Source: Sepioteuthis lessoniana (lineage: Eukaryota; Mollusca; Cephalopoda; Myopsida; Loliginidae). From it: a stretch of DNA of 64,000 nt. The position numbers and the translations under genes are program-made. The stretch is from positions 100,861,301 through 100,925,300 of the forward strand of contig OY757917.1 in NCBI GenBank assembly GCA_963585895.1, read 5' to 3'. Positions within the stretch are counted from its first letter, which is position 1; each line of letters opens with the position of its first letter. The notes beneath the pieces were generated by a model. The model had not been told where the DNA came from. It worked only from the letters and a program-made list of their open reading frames with translations, and made no database searches. Shown one piece after another: positions 9,573 to 18,747 of this stretch.

Positions 9573-9967
9573 TCAAATAACCTGACTTCCCTCTAGAGTA
9601 ACGATACATTTCATTCTTGCGAGGAGTCCCTATGATGGAGAGGCTAAAGCGCTGGACTTTGACATTGTAGGGAACGAGTTCGAACTCCAGTCGTGCTATT
9701 ATGTTTTCTTTCAGAATACAATTGGAAAGGCATGAACCCACCAATAAGTTAAATAGTACTACTTCTGTTATTCTTCAAGGATGGCTTTGGCATTGAATAA
9801 CCCAAGAAGGTTGATGCCATTAAAGAAGAAAGCAAACAGAATCAAGCCATTTCATAATCCCGTATTATTCTGCTTGTATTTCATCCGTTCGTTCACATGT
9901 TACACACATCCCGATAAGCCCACCGCAGACATTGCCCAGTCGGTTGTGGCTGTAGAATACACCGGCA
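9562..9967 (+). repeat. Inverted repeat, arm 1 (mariner empty site)
   Basis: This arm matches the reverse complement of 11684-12965 once the mariner at 11773-12653 is removed. It contains a tSINE-2, GTATTATTCTGCTTG, the single TA at 9877-9878 where the mariner sits in the other arm, then TTCATCCGTTCGTTCACATG and the head of an NR-1 (TTGCCCAGTCGGTTGTGGC). Confidence 0.85.
9627..9838 (+). mobile_element. tSINE-2 copy inside inverted-repeat arm 1
   Basis: B box GAGTTCGAACTCC, central domain with TTGGAAAGGCATGAACC and TTAAATAGTACTACT, and tail AAGGTTGATGCCATTAAAGA. The A-box region reads GATGGAGAGGCTAAAGC, so the head differs from the usual TGGTGTAATGG. Poly-A/T rich end follows. Confidence 0.75.
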
Positions 9968-10085
9968 GGGTGGTTAGCAACCTAGATAAGCCAATCTACA
10001 CGAGTGAGTTCGAGTCTCATTGGGTGAACCATTCATACGGCCTTGTGTCACATCTAAGCAAAAAGCTTAGTAAATTACAAAAATA
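9968..10085 (+). mobile_element. tSINE-4 copy
   Basis: GTGGTTAGCAACC, ACACGAGTGAGTTCGAGTCT (B box region) and CTTGTGTCACATC follow the tSINE-4 order seen at 9360-9440. The 5' end of the head is missing or joined to the NR-1 head fragment. Confidence 0.6.
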
Positions 10086-10417
10086 TGTTAAGTAGTCATC
10101 ACTAGCAGTGGGTACCTTCTTCAGGCTGCTTGTGAGTACTTTATTCTTCTAATGCTATAAAGATTTCCATTTCATTTCTAACCTTCGTTTTGGTTATTTC
10201 TCATTCAGTAACCTTTTGTTAGGTTACAACAGTAAACAACAAAGCTAAGAAACTAAAATCTTTATAATCAAACAAATGAGAACAACGTTACAATTGTCTC
10301 TGGAAGGTTTTACAGAAGCTTACAAATAAAGATTTTGTCAAATAACTTTATACAGAAATGCTTTGTATTCTATTTCTAAACTAACAAAATACGCGGCATA
10401 AATTGTTGAATAACTGA
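10086..10417. other. Unassigned DNA
   Basis: AT-rich, no recognised element. One stretch (10180-10230) has two imperfect AACCTTCGTTTTGGTTA / AACCTTTTGTTAGGTTA motifs. Confidence 0.3.
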
Positions 10418-10457
<40 letters not shown>

Positions 10458-10543
10458 AATTGGATACAAAAAACCGAGGGGAAAGAAAGAAAGAACGAAA
10501 GCAAAAGGATACAAAAAATTGAGGGGAAAGAAACAAACAGATG

Positions 10544-10578
<35 letters not shown>

Positions 10579-10582
10579 AAAA
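10418..10582. repeat. (GAAA)n tetranucleotide arrays
   Basis: Two GAAA blocks (10419-10459 and 10547-10578) separated by two imperfect copies of a ~45-bp spacer with GGATACAAAAAA and GAGGGGAAAG. The 95- and 81-codon minus frames here are Ser/Phe/Leu repeats. Confidence 0.9.
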
Positions 10583-11052
10583 CAAAGATATTAAGCGATA
10601 TAGAATAGGAAAAAAACTCAAACAATAAAAACTGAACTATTGAAGGTTATAACAAGAGCACAAATAAGAAGTGAAAGATAGGAAAGACTGATGGGAAGGG
10701 AGATACTAAGTAATGTAGTCTATCTAGCCATTACTCGTGAAAAAATCATGAATACAAGTAGGACCCGTCAAAATTCAACGGAAGACAAACTTTATTTTCA
10801 GAGTTGTGAGTCTATTTAACAAAAATAAAAATTACTTTCTCCAAATAATTCCTTTGTTTTCTTCCTCTTTTTCGTGTCAGAATGTGTACGTCCATAAATG
10901 TTTGCAAAACCCGACCCAATCAATGCAACTATATTCGTTTTACACACAAATATCCTCAAAAACAAATACAACTCATACTCCTGTGTGATACAGGGTGGGG
11001 AGGGATCTGTACTGATTAAAAGAGGTAGTGGAAGAATATCCCACTTGGCTGC
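10583..11052. other. Unassigned DNA
   Basis: AT-rich; includes overlapping frames on both strands with no recognisable domain. Confidence 0.3.
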
Positions 11053-11720
11053 GATGGTTGGTTGGTTGGTTTGTTGGGTTTTATGGCATATCAACCTTTG
11101 TAGGTTATTTAACGCCAAATCCATTTTTATAAAATAATCAGTTCTCTTTCAAACAATTCAGTTTAGCATGAGTACGCAGTTTAATTGTCAAAACATTTCT
11201 ATTCCAAACTATTCAGTTTATTCAAAACGTTCTAATTCAGCTAATTCAGTTTAGTATAAGCCCAAATTTTGTTTCCACACAGTTAATTGTCAAAACAGTT
11301 CTATATTAAACGAATCAGTTTCAATGTCAACAAACAGTTCCATTTCAAATATTTCAGTTTAGCATAAGCCCGCAGTTTAAATGCAAGTACGATTTCGGTT
11401 TAGCATAAACAGGCAGTTTAAATGTAAGTACGGTTTAATTGTCAAAAACATTTCTATTTCAAGCTATTCAGTTTAGTCAAACAATCCAGTTTGGCATAAG
11501 TATGCTGTTAGTTCTATTTAACCCATAGATAGGGCCCTATCAGGTGTTACCATGCCGGGCCAGAGTGGACCTGGGAGCAATGGCAATGAAGCCCCAGCAT
11601 CACTGGAACCTCACCATTAGATTGTTTAGTGTCCTATCCAGGACACTCATTGGTTTTTTTTTTACCCCTCTGCAGAAGTGTAGTCGGTGTATTCTACAGC
11701 CCAAGCCGACGGGGCAATGT
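11053..11720 (-). mobile_element. NR-1 copy
   Basis: From left to right: reverse tail GGTTGGTTGGTTGGTTTG then ATGGCATATCAACCTTTGTA, AT-rich units with CAATTCAGTTTAGCAT, the ACCCATAGATAGGGCCCTAT block, CCAGAGTGGACCTGGGAGCA and the head ending GACGGGGCAA. The right end forms part of inverted-repeat arm 2. Confidence 0.75.
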
Positions 11721-11772
11721 CTGTGGTGGGGTTATCGGAATGAGCGTAACATGTGAACGAATGGATGAAATA

Positions 11773-12653
11773 CGAGGTGCATCCGATAAGTTTCCAGACT
11801 TGTTTCGTATGGGCACTTTTATTGATAGTACACACATGAAACTCTAGTCCCCTTCGAAGTAATCTCCTCCGGCTGCAATGTACTTGTACTGTTCCAACAA
11901 TTTTTGGAAGGCCCCATGGAAGTCTTCTTGTGTGAGCGTGTCAGTGACGTTCTTCACAGCATCTCATAACAACAGCCTGTGAACTTAGGGAATAACCAAA
12001 AGTCACAGGAAGCAAGGTCTGGACTGTAGGGAGGCTGAGGAACTGTCTTAATGCCCATCTTGGTCAAATAGTCTGTGACAAGGATGGAGTTGTGGACTGG
12101 TGTATTGTCCTGGTAGAAATGCCACTGACCCGATTTGAAGAGTGCTGGCCTCTTCTGACTCAATCTCTTCCTGAACTCCCTTAAAACCTCAACATAGTAA
12201 CCCTAACCCTACGCCTTTAGCCAATCAACTCTGGTGTATTGACTTCCTTACTCCTCCCACACCTCTCATCATCCCTCTCAGATACCGTGTCTTCCTTGAA
12301 TCTCTTATGCTACTCAAAAACTGATGCTTGATTCATGCAAGATGATCGAAAAGCATTCTGAAGCATTCCATACGTTTCTGTGGCATTTTTTTCCAAGTTC
12401 AAAACAGAATTTTATTGCATATCGTTCTTCTAAAGTGTCAGTTTGCATTTTTGAAATTCACCAGCTGTGAAAATCAGGCTTTAGTAGGGTGTATTCCAGT
12501 TGCTGCTGTAGCTGTTCATTTGAACCTGAAATCATACAAATTGGCCAATGATCTCATTAGATGTATTACAATACGATACTGAATTTTCAAGTGTCTACGA
12601 CAATTCTAAATGCCCATACGAAAAAAGTCTGGAAACTTATCGTATGCACCTCC
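11773..12653 (-). mobile_element. Internally deleted mariner, copy 1, with TA duplication
   Basis: Terminal inverted repeats of about 40 bp: left CGAGGTGCATCCGATAAGTT and right GGAGGTGCATACGATAAGTT (read inwards), continuing TTTCGTATGGGCA. TA dinucleotides flank both ends (11771-11772, 12654-12655). The element is about 0.9 kb, against a usual ~1.3 kb for mariners of this type, because the middle of the transposase is missing. The paralogous empty site is at 9877-9878. Confidence 0.9.
11844..12448 (-). pseudogene. Mariner transposase remnant, internally deleted
   Basis: Minus-strand frame fragments begin at an ATG at 12446-12448 with RYAIKFCFELGK, the mariner N-terminal helix-turn-helix region, and end in GGDYFEGD before the stop at 11844-11846. 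Between these lie DNTPVHNS (second catalytic Asp) and PPYSPDLASCDFWLFPK (third Asp region), i.e. the last two acidic residues of a D,D34D catalytic triad. The region that should hold the first Asp is deleted and the reading frame is broken. The protein cannot be active; the element would depend on transposase made elsewhere. Confidence 0.85.
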
Positions 12654-12675
12654 TACAAGCAGAATAATACGGGGT

Positions 12676-12890
12676 TATGAAATAGCTTGATTCTGTTTGC
12701 TTTCTTTTTTAATGGCCTCAACCTTCCTGGGCGAATTCAATGCTAAAGCCATCCTTGAAGAATAACAGTAGTACTATTTAACTTATTGGTGGTTTCATGC
12801 CTTTCCAATGGTTTTCTTAAAGAAAACATAATAGTACGACTGGAGTTCGAACTCGTTCCCTACAATGTCAAAGTCCAGCACTTTAGCCTC
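12676..12890 (-). mobile_element. tSINE-2 copy inside inverted-repeat arm 2
   Basis: Reverse complement of the SINE in arm 1: tail TTAATGGCCTCAACCTTCCT, central domain ATGCCTTTCCAATGG and B box GGAGTTCGAACTC. Confidence 0.75.
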
Positions 12891-13140
12891 TCCATCATAG
12901 GGACTCCCCGCAAGAATGAAATGTCTCGTTACTCTAGAGGGAAGTCAGGTTGCTTGACGGATTTTAATAATAAACGTCACGTGTATCCGTATTTTAACAT
13001 ATTAGAAATATAAATACGGAAATATAGTTTTTAAGCGGTCTTCAATAATTCATTTGCAAACGCTTCAAGTTTAACCAGACTGGGTCATTGGCTTATAACA
13101 AGTATATTGTATTTATTTTTCGTAAATACACCTGCCCCAG

Positions 13141-13860
13141 CCGAATCCTTGCTTTAATGTCTGGAGCAGGTAGCAAGTGGCACTGTCTTTTACGTGAATG
13201 CAGATAAAACAGAGTTCATGAGCTTTAAACAGGATGAAGCCCAGTCCACATCAAATGGCAAACCTCTGAAATTACTAGACGAGTTCACATACCTCAGCAG
13301 CCATATCTCATCTCCTGAAAGCGAAGTCAACATATACGTAATGAAAGCGTGGACTATTATTCACAGGCTGACGATCATTTGGAAATCCGATCGCACAGAG
13401 AGAATAATACGGTATTTCTTCAAAGCTGTGCCATGTCAGTACTACAGTATGGATGCACCACATAGAATCCTATGAAACGCTTTGAGAAAAGGCTTGGTGG
13501 GAACCGCACAAGAATGCTACATGCTGTTTTGAACAAATCCTGGAAGCAGCATCTCACAAAAAAGTAGCTATATAGCTACTTGCCTTCTCTCTCACAAACT
13601 ATATAAGTAATACGAGTGCTACGTGCCAATGACTTCTGGAGAGGCAAGGACGAATTCATAAGCGACATTATACTATGGACTACTACCCATGGAAACATTA
13701 GTACTGGCCAACCCGACAAAGACTTAAATATATCAGATCTGTAAGAGACACAGGATGTTCTCCCTAGAGGAGAGATGAACGAATGAGACGAATAAAAAGA
13801 GAGAGAGAAAGAGTTAATGAACTTCGTTCTAACAGCATGACTTGATAACGATGATGATAT
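13141..13860 (+). pseudogene. LINE-G reverse transcriptase C-terminal remnant (old copy)
   Basis: Frame fragments give NADKTEFMSF, FTYLSSHISSPE and KAWTIIHRLTIIWKSD, which correspond to the segment after the YADD motif in other LINE-G copies; later pieces read ERPGG-like and KDEFISDIILW. The 3' end is an ATGATGATATGAT tail. Several frameshifts and stops mark it as the oldest copy in the window. It would encode the 3' part of a non-LTR (LINE) reverse transcriptase. Confidence 0.75.
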
Positions 13861-13869
13861 GATATGTTG

Positions 13870-14135
13870 GGGGTGTTCGTGGCGTAATGGATACCGTCAT
13901 ATGAAATAGACACGGCAACCCGAGTTCAAACCAGGACGAGGCTGTTTACATTTTACTTTGCGTCAATATCTTTGGGAAAGGTATGAAACCAACTATCATC
14001 TCTCTAGCTATGGATAAATAGTAGGGTTGACTGTGCTCTTTAACCTTGGTATGGAAACCAGTCTAGAAGAAGGGAAACTGAATTTAGACCTGCTAAACTC
14101 TTCTCAAAAAACTGACCTTATATCACATCTTCATC
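13870..14135 (+). mobile_element. tSINE-3 copy
   Basis: Head GGGGGTGTTCGTGGCGTAAT (A box region), GAGTTCAAACCAGGACGAGG (B box), central domain TTGGGAAAGGTATGAAACC and CTAGCTATGGATAAATAGTA, then the tSINE-3 3' half TCTAGAAGAAGGGAAACTG. Its 3' end runs straight into the left arm of the palindrome at 14108. Confidence 0.75.
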
Positions 14136-14192
14136 GTTCGAAACTATATATATATATATAGTTTCGAACGATGAAGATGTGATATAAGGTCA

Positions 14193-14197
<5 letters not shown>
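14108..14197. repeat. Perfect 90-bp palindrome with (TA)8 centre
   Basis: Arms 14108-14144 and 14161-14197 (37 bp each) are perfect reverse complements; the centre is 16 bp of TA. The left arm is the last part of the tSINE-3 copy (AACTGACCTTATATCAC); the right arm is its exact inverted copy. Confidence 0.95.

Positions 14198-14226
<29 letters not shown>
14198..14226. repeat. (TA)n microsatellite
   Basis: TA repeats abutting the right arm of the palindrome. Confidence 0.9.
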
Positions 14227-14227
<1 letters not shown>

Positions 14228-14229
14228 CA

Positions 14230-14388
14230 TTGGCATAATGGTTAGAGTGTTATAAGGTACGGATCAAGGGTAAAGTGGAGAAATCCTGGGAAAGGAGTAG
14301 CGTCCTCCTCTACACCTTGGTGTAGTAGCTATCGAAAAGGGAGCTTTCGGGGTCACCCTCGATTAAGGTCGTCAACTTACTTATATAT
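14230..14388 (+). mobile_element. tSINE-1 copy with internal deletion
   Basis: GGCATAATGGTTAGAGTGTT (A box region) is joined directly to AAGGTACGGATCAAGGGTAA of the body; the B box and following ~100 bp are missing. It ends TCGTCAACTTACTTATA and a TA run. Confidence 0.7.
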
Positions 14389-14395
14389 ATATATG

Positions 14396-14481
14396 TAAAG
14401 AGGTTAATAAAATCATTGGTAAAAAGAGAGGGAACTATTCTAAAATAATAAGTTTTACCAATGATTTTATTAATCTCTTTA
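14396..14481. repeat. 29-bp inverted repeat with 28-bp spacer
   Basis: Arms 14396-14424 and 14453-14481 (AATAAAATCATTGGTAAAA and its complement) pair with one mismatch. TA-rich sequence flanks both arms. Confidence 0.9.
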
Positions 14482-14506
14482 TATAAATTCGCATGTACCA
14501 AAAATA

Positions 14507-14507
<1 letters not shown>

Positions 14508-14541
<34 letters not shown>
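14508..14541. repeat. (TA)n microsatellite
   Basis: Pure TA over about 30 bp. Confidence 0.9.
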
Positions 14542-14546
<5 letters not shown>

Positions 14547-14819
14547 TTAAAATTATCTATACTTACTCAACAAACAGTAAGTAATGAATCATTACGCAAT
14601 GAAATACCTTTCGTTTTATTTCTTAGGAATGAAAATCTATATTCTTTTCTTTCAAGAATGCATTTTATTTCAACTCGTTTAATTTTTCTTAAAATAAAGG
14701 AATGTTTCTTTACATTTATATTTGCGTTAACAATATTCATCTGTCCCCAGATGATATATCAGTATGCAGTAAGGTATAAATATATTTATCTGTCTAGAGA
14801 TAGTGACACTTTTATACCA

Positions 14820-15062
14820 AGAGGGGTGTCCTCGTGGTGTAATGGTTAAATCGATAGACTACGGAATCGTACTATGCGAGTTCGTACTCCAGTCGCGCTA
14901 TTACTTTTACTTTCGGACAAATACCATTGGGAAAGTTATGAATCCCCTTATCCTCCCAGCTATGGGTTAAATAGTACCACTACTGTTCTTCTAGGAGAAT
15001 GGCTTTGGCATTAAATAACCAACAAAGGTTGATATGCCATTAAATAGAGAAACCAAACCATC
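14820..15062 (+). mobile_element. tSINE-2 copy, near complete
   Basis: GGGGTGTCCTCGTGGTGTAA opens a tRNA-like head with A box TGGTGTAATGG and a B box GAGTTCGTACTCC. The central domain shows TTACTTTTACTTTCGGACAA and CCAGCTATGGGTTAAATAGT; the tail is AAAGGTTGATATGCCATTAA then AAACCAAACC. A useful reference copy for the family. Confidence 0.85.
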
Positions 15063-15225
15063 TTACACCAAGATTTTTACACATACGAAATATCTCCCTT
15101 TATTTACTCAACTGCCTAACAAATGTGTTTTTTTTTTCAAGAATGCATTTTATTACAGCACTGATTATTTATTGTATACGTTAATTTTACCACAAACTTG
15201 ATACTACTACTGCAAATTTCAAAAA

Positions 15226-15616
15226 AGCCCCGTCGGTTTGGGCTGAGAGTACACCGACAGCATCTCTGTAGAGAGGTAAAACATCACCAACGAGCGTCTT
15301 AGATATGTCACTAAAGAATCTGATGATGAGGGACTTTGGAGAAAGTGGAGTACCCCATCAGTGACTGGTCCACTCTTGCCCGGAGTAGAAGCACCTGATA
15401 AGGTCCTATCTATGGGTCAAATAGAAGTTTGACTTTTAAACTAAGCGCAAACAAATGACGTAGCTAAACTGAATGTTTAGAAATAGGACTGTTTGATCAT
15501 TTAACCGTGTGTAAACAAATGACTGATGTTTAATTAAATGGTCAGTGATACATAGCAATACTTGGAACCATTTAGCTTTGTGCAAACGAATGAGTACATT
15601 GAATAGAATCATCATT
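15226..15616 (+). mobile_element. NR-1 copy, 5' part, interrupted by LINE-G
   Basis: Sense-strand head CCGTCGGTTTGGGCTGAGAG, body GTGGAGTACCCCATCAGTGA and CACCTGATAAGGTCCTATCT, then units (CAAATGACTGATGTTTAA; ACATAGCAATACTTGGAACC). The unit block resumes after the LINE-G at 16218. Confidence 0.65.
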
Positions 15617-16217
15617 ATCATCATCATGTCGTGCCACAGGCACGGATATTCCTGGCCCTCTCTCGCTACTTCTCCCTATCGTTCATCGCCTCTGGCAGGT
15701 CTTCAGGGCTACATCCCGTATCCTCACATAGCTGGTCGTCCTGATTTTGCCCAGCCATATGTGGGGGTCCATTGGAGTACATCACTTATGAGCTTGTCCC
15801 TGCTTCTCCAGCAGTGACCTGCATGTCTAGTTCGTCTAACTTGGATAGTTTTCGTGATGGGAGGCAGGTGGCCGTATAGTTGGTGCCTTGTGGTTTGTTG
15901 CCGCCAGGACTTGTTCAATATTGTTCGTAACATTCTTGTGTAATTGCCGTCTAGCTTCTTCTCCAGCCGTTTAGTTAGCGTCCAAGTAGTGCATCCATAC
16001 AGCAGTATCGACACGACCACTGCCTGGAAGAAACTGCGTTTCATATTATCAGTCAGGTTTGATTTCCATATGATCGATAGCCAATCGATAGCTGTTCATG
16101 CCTTCGTTAGCCGTGTGTCGATGTCTTTTTCGGTTGATGAGACACTGCTTCCTTGGTAGGTGAATTTGTCTACCAGTTTCAGAAAGGTTCCGTCTGGGGT
16201 GGAAATGTCGCCTGTTT
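15617..16217 (-). pseudogene. LINE-G 3' end, 5'-truncated
   Basis: The minus strand encodes the C-terminal part of a non-LTR reverse transcriptase ORF: KLVDKFTYLGS-type sequence near 16160, MKRSFFQAVVVSILLYGCTT from 16044, QLYGHLPPITKTIQ and HAGHCWRSRDKL, and the expected C-terminal region down to the (ATG)n tail at 15617-15645. One uninterrupted frame covers 15724-16044. It is inserted in an NR-1. Confidence 0.8.
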
Positions 16218-16520
16218 GATAGCAATACTTGTAACCATTTCACTGAGTATGAACAAATGATTAATATTGAATAGAGTTATAAGTTTTTGATAGCAATCAT
16301 TGAAACCATTTAACTGTGTAGAAACAATAGCAATACTACAGTGTATGTATATCCATTCAAATGCGTGCGAACAAATGAGTCTTCGACTGTTATTGTTACA
16401 TAGCAATACTTGAAACTGTGCTAATAAATGGTTTATGGTGAATAGAAATATTCGTGTTGGCTAGAAATACTTGAAACCATTTAACTATGTACAAAAGAAT
16501 GAGCTCTTCCTCATTTAAAA
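16218..16520 (+). mobile_element. NR-1 unit block, continued
   Basis: Repeats of TAGCAATACTTG + AACCATTTAACTGTG + CAAATGA about every 55-70 bp, continuing the units broken at 15616. Confidence 0.6.
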
Positions 16521-16673
16521 ATGTATCTACAATTTGTTTTCACATTTCTTATCTACGAACTGATACAAAGATTTTGTACTTTTATTTTATCCGCAAAATG
16601 TTCGCTCAGTTTAATGAAATAAAAGTTATAAATTTGAAGATCGGGTTTTTATTAATTCCTTTTCCTTTTATCC

Positions 16674-16675
<2 letters not shown>

Positions 16676-16722
<47 letters not shown>
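16676..16722. repeat. (CA)n(TA)n microsatellite
   Basis: About 16 CA units followed by about 8 TA units, abutting the mariner-like end at 16724. Confidence 0.9.
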
Positions 16723-16723
<1 letters not shown>

Positions 16724-16798
16724 CAGGGTGTTCCTAAAAATTTGACATTATTTCGTTGGCCAATAATTTGGGTAATTGTTCTTGAAATATCCTCAAAT

Positions 16799-16829
<31 letters not shown>

Positions 16830-17315
16830 TATATTATATTATGAATAGAAACTGATCAAGATTTTATATTTAATGGAAGAGGACAGTACGTGCTTATCTC
16901 AGTGAGAATCTGCCAGAGAGATGGATCAGTTATGGCGAAGATGAAGACAGTTTTCTGGTGAAATGGCTGCTACAGTCACCGGACCTCTCCCTGTTGATTT
17001 CTTTTAATGTGGATATGTGAAGGGACTGGTCTATGTCCCACCTCTTCCTGTTAGCATTGATGGACTCAAGCAGAGAATCACTTCCACCCTGGATAATGTT
17101 ACCGGAGACATGCTTACAGCATGTTTGGCAAGAGCTTAAATACCGACTTGACGTTTGCCGTGTCAGAGGCGGTGCACATATTGAATGAAAACATATGAAA
17201 TTGGTCCCAGAATAAACTTATGATTCTCAACAACTAAACCGTTTATTTTCATTGAGCTAAACTTCGTAGTTTTAAAAATAATTGTTTTTAAAATGATGTC
17301 AAAATTTTCGGAGCA
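16724..17315 (+). pseudogene. Degenerate mariner-like element of a second type
   Basis: Left end CAGGGTGTTCCTAAAAATTT follows a TA; the right end, read inwards, is GTGCTCCGAAAATTTTGACA, giving imperfect ~24-bp terminal repeats. Inside, broken frames read ENLPERWI, a SPDLS segment (third catalytic Asp region, frameshifted at the usual CDFF), PPLPVSIDGLKQRITSTLDN and RLDVCRV..GAHIE, a C-terminus known from many Tc1/mariner-superfamily transposases. At ~0.6 kb the N-terminal half is missing. A TA microsatellite sits inside at 16800-16825. Confidence 0.7.
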
Positions 17316-17904
17316 CACACACACACACTATATATATATATATATGATGAAGTTTCTACTGGTTGTATGTATGGTCATGAATGACATCATCATCATTGTC
17401 ATCATTATTATCATTATCTTCATCATTTCTACTGTCATCAGATGCATATTACGAAGCAATTTACGAGTGTAAGAGTAATTATTTTCATACTTTGATGACA
17501 TTGTTGTGCTGGTGTTTATCTTGAAACTTTTTGTCGGAATCTCACGTCACCATTGCCACTGGCACTGATCTTATTAAAAGTGTAAATCTTTGTTGATACT
17601 GTTTCGTGTTATGTCATGTTCGGCCTTCGCCTCTATTTCTATCACGACAACAGATCAACGCATTCCATCCCATCCTAACCTCCGTCCATGTCCGTCACTT
17701 TACCCACTTATTAGCCTCTCCAGCAACCTCCTTTCCCCACCGCCGTCCTCACTACTTTCTCTTTCTTAACCCGACACCCACCTACTTCATATCTTTTGTT
17801 TATAGCTGATTCTTTGTTGCGTTTTGTTGGCGGTTTGCGCTTTATACTTGCTATTGTTAATATTTCCTCAACCGAGGCATTATTCTTGGCTTGCGAGTTG
17901 TTTA

Positions 17905-17905
<1 letters not shown>
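17316..17905. other. Unassigned DNA with short ATC repeats
   Basis: A few ATC/ATT trinucleotides around 17380-17430 and a pyrimidine-rich segment 17600-17800. No family recognised. Confidence 0.35.

Positions 17906-17952
<47 letters not shown>
17906..17952. repeat. (TG)n microsatellite
   Basis: About 20 uninterrupted TG units. Confidence 0.95.
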
Positions 17953-17954
<2 letters not shown>

Positions 17955-18039
17955 ATAATCTTTTGTTAGTTCTCAGTGATGTTTTCTCTTGTTATTGTCA
18001 GGCTTGGCGTTGTATTTCTTTCCTAAGTTTTTGTGGTTG

Positions 18040-18640
18040 TTTTTTTTCCCGTTTCTCATTCATTGTCTCTTTTTTCTTTTCTTTTCTTTTCTATATAACT
18101 TCTTTCTTTTTACATTTTTAAAGTTTTTCATTCATTCATCCATTATTTCATTCCTTTTTTCTTTTCTTTTCTTCATTTCTTTCGACATCGTTGAGCTTTG
18201 TCTTTGTATTTTGAATTCATTCTTCTTTGATTTCGCTTTCACTTTTTTTCTGGTTACTTCGACGAAATTTGCTGTCATTTTCGTTTCTTTTTATTTACTA
18301 ATTCTTTCTTTCTTTCTTTCTGTTACAGTTTTTCTTTCTTTTAATCATCTCTTTCTTTCTTTCTTTCTTTCTTTCTACTTCCACACGATTATTTGTCATT
18401 TATGTTTTCATTCTTTTACCTATTCTTTCTTTTTCTTTTGCTCTTTTTTTCTTTCAGTACTTTAATTCTTTTACTGTTTTCTTTCTTTCTTTCTTTCTTT
18501 TTTTTCATTGTTCTTCTTTTTTTTATCATACTCTCTTTCTTTCTTTCTTTCTTTCTTTCTTTTTTCTTCTTTTATTTCTTTCTTTCTTTCTTTCACCGGT
18601 TTTCTTTCTTTCTTTCTTTCTTTCTTTCTTTTACCGATTT

Positions 18641-18676
<36 letters not shown>

Positions 18677-18700
18677 AGTTATTTTCTCTTCCTCTTTCTT
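18040..18700. repeat. (CTTT)n tract
   Basis: Pyrimidine-rich with pure CTTT blocks at about 18303-18320, 18350-18376, 18480-18500, 18534-18562, 18600-18631 and 18640-18676. Frames of 158 and 104 codons are Phe/Leu/Ser repeats and not genes. Confidence 0.9.
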
Positions 18701-18747
18701 TTCTTAAGTTTCTGTTCTTAAGTTCTTTCTTTCATAATTCCTTTTTT

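Larger units (their letters stand above)
11684..12965 (-). repeat. Inverted repeat, arm 2 (occupied by a mariner)
   Basis: Reverse complement of 9562-9967 with an 881-bp mariner plus one extra TA inserted. Flanking similarity is high on both sides of the insertion (tSINE-2 side 12656-12965; NR-1 side 11684-11772). Confidence 0.85.
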
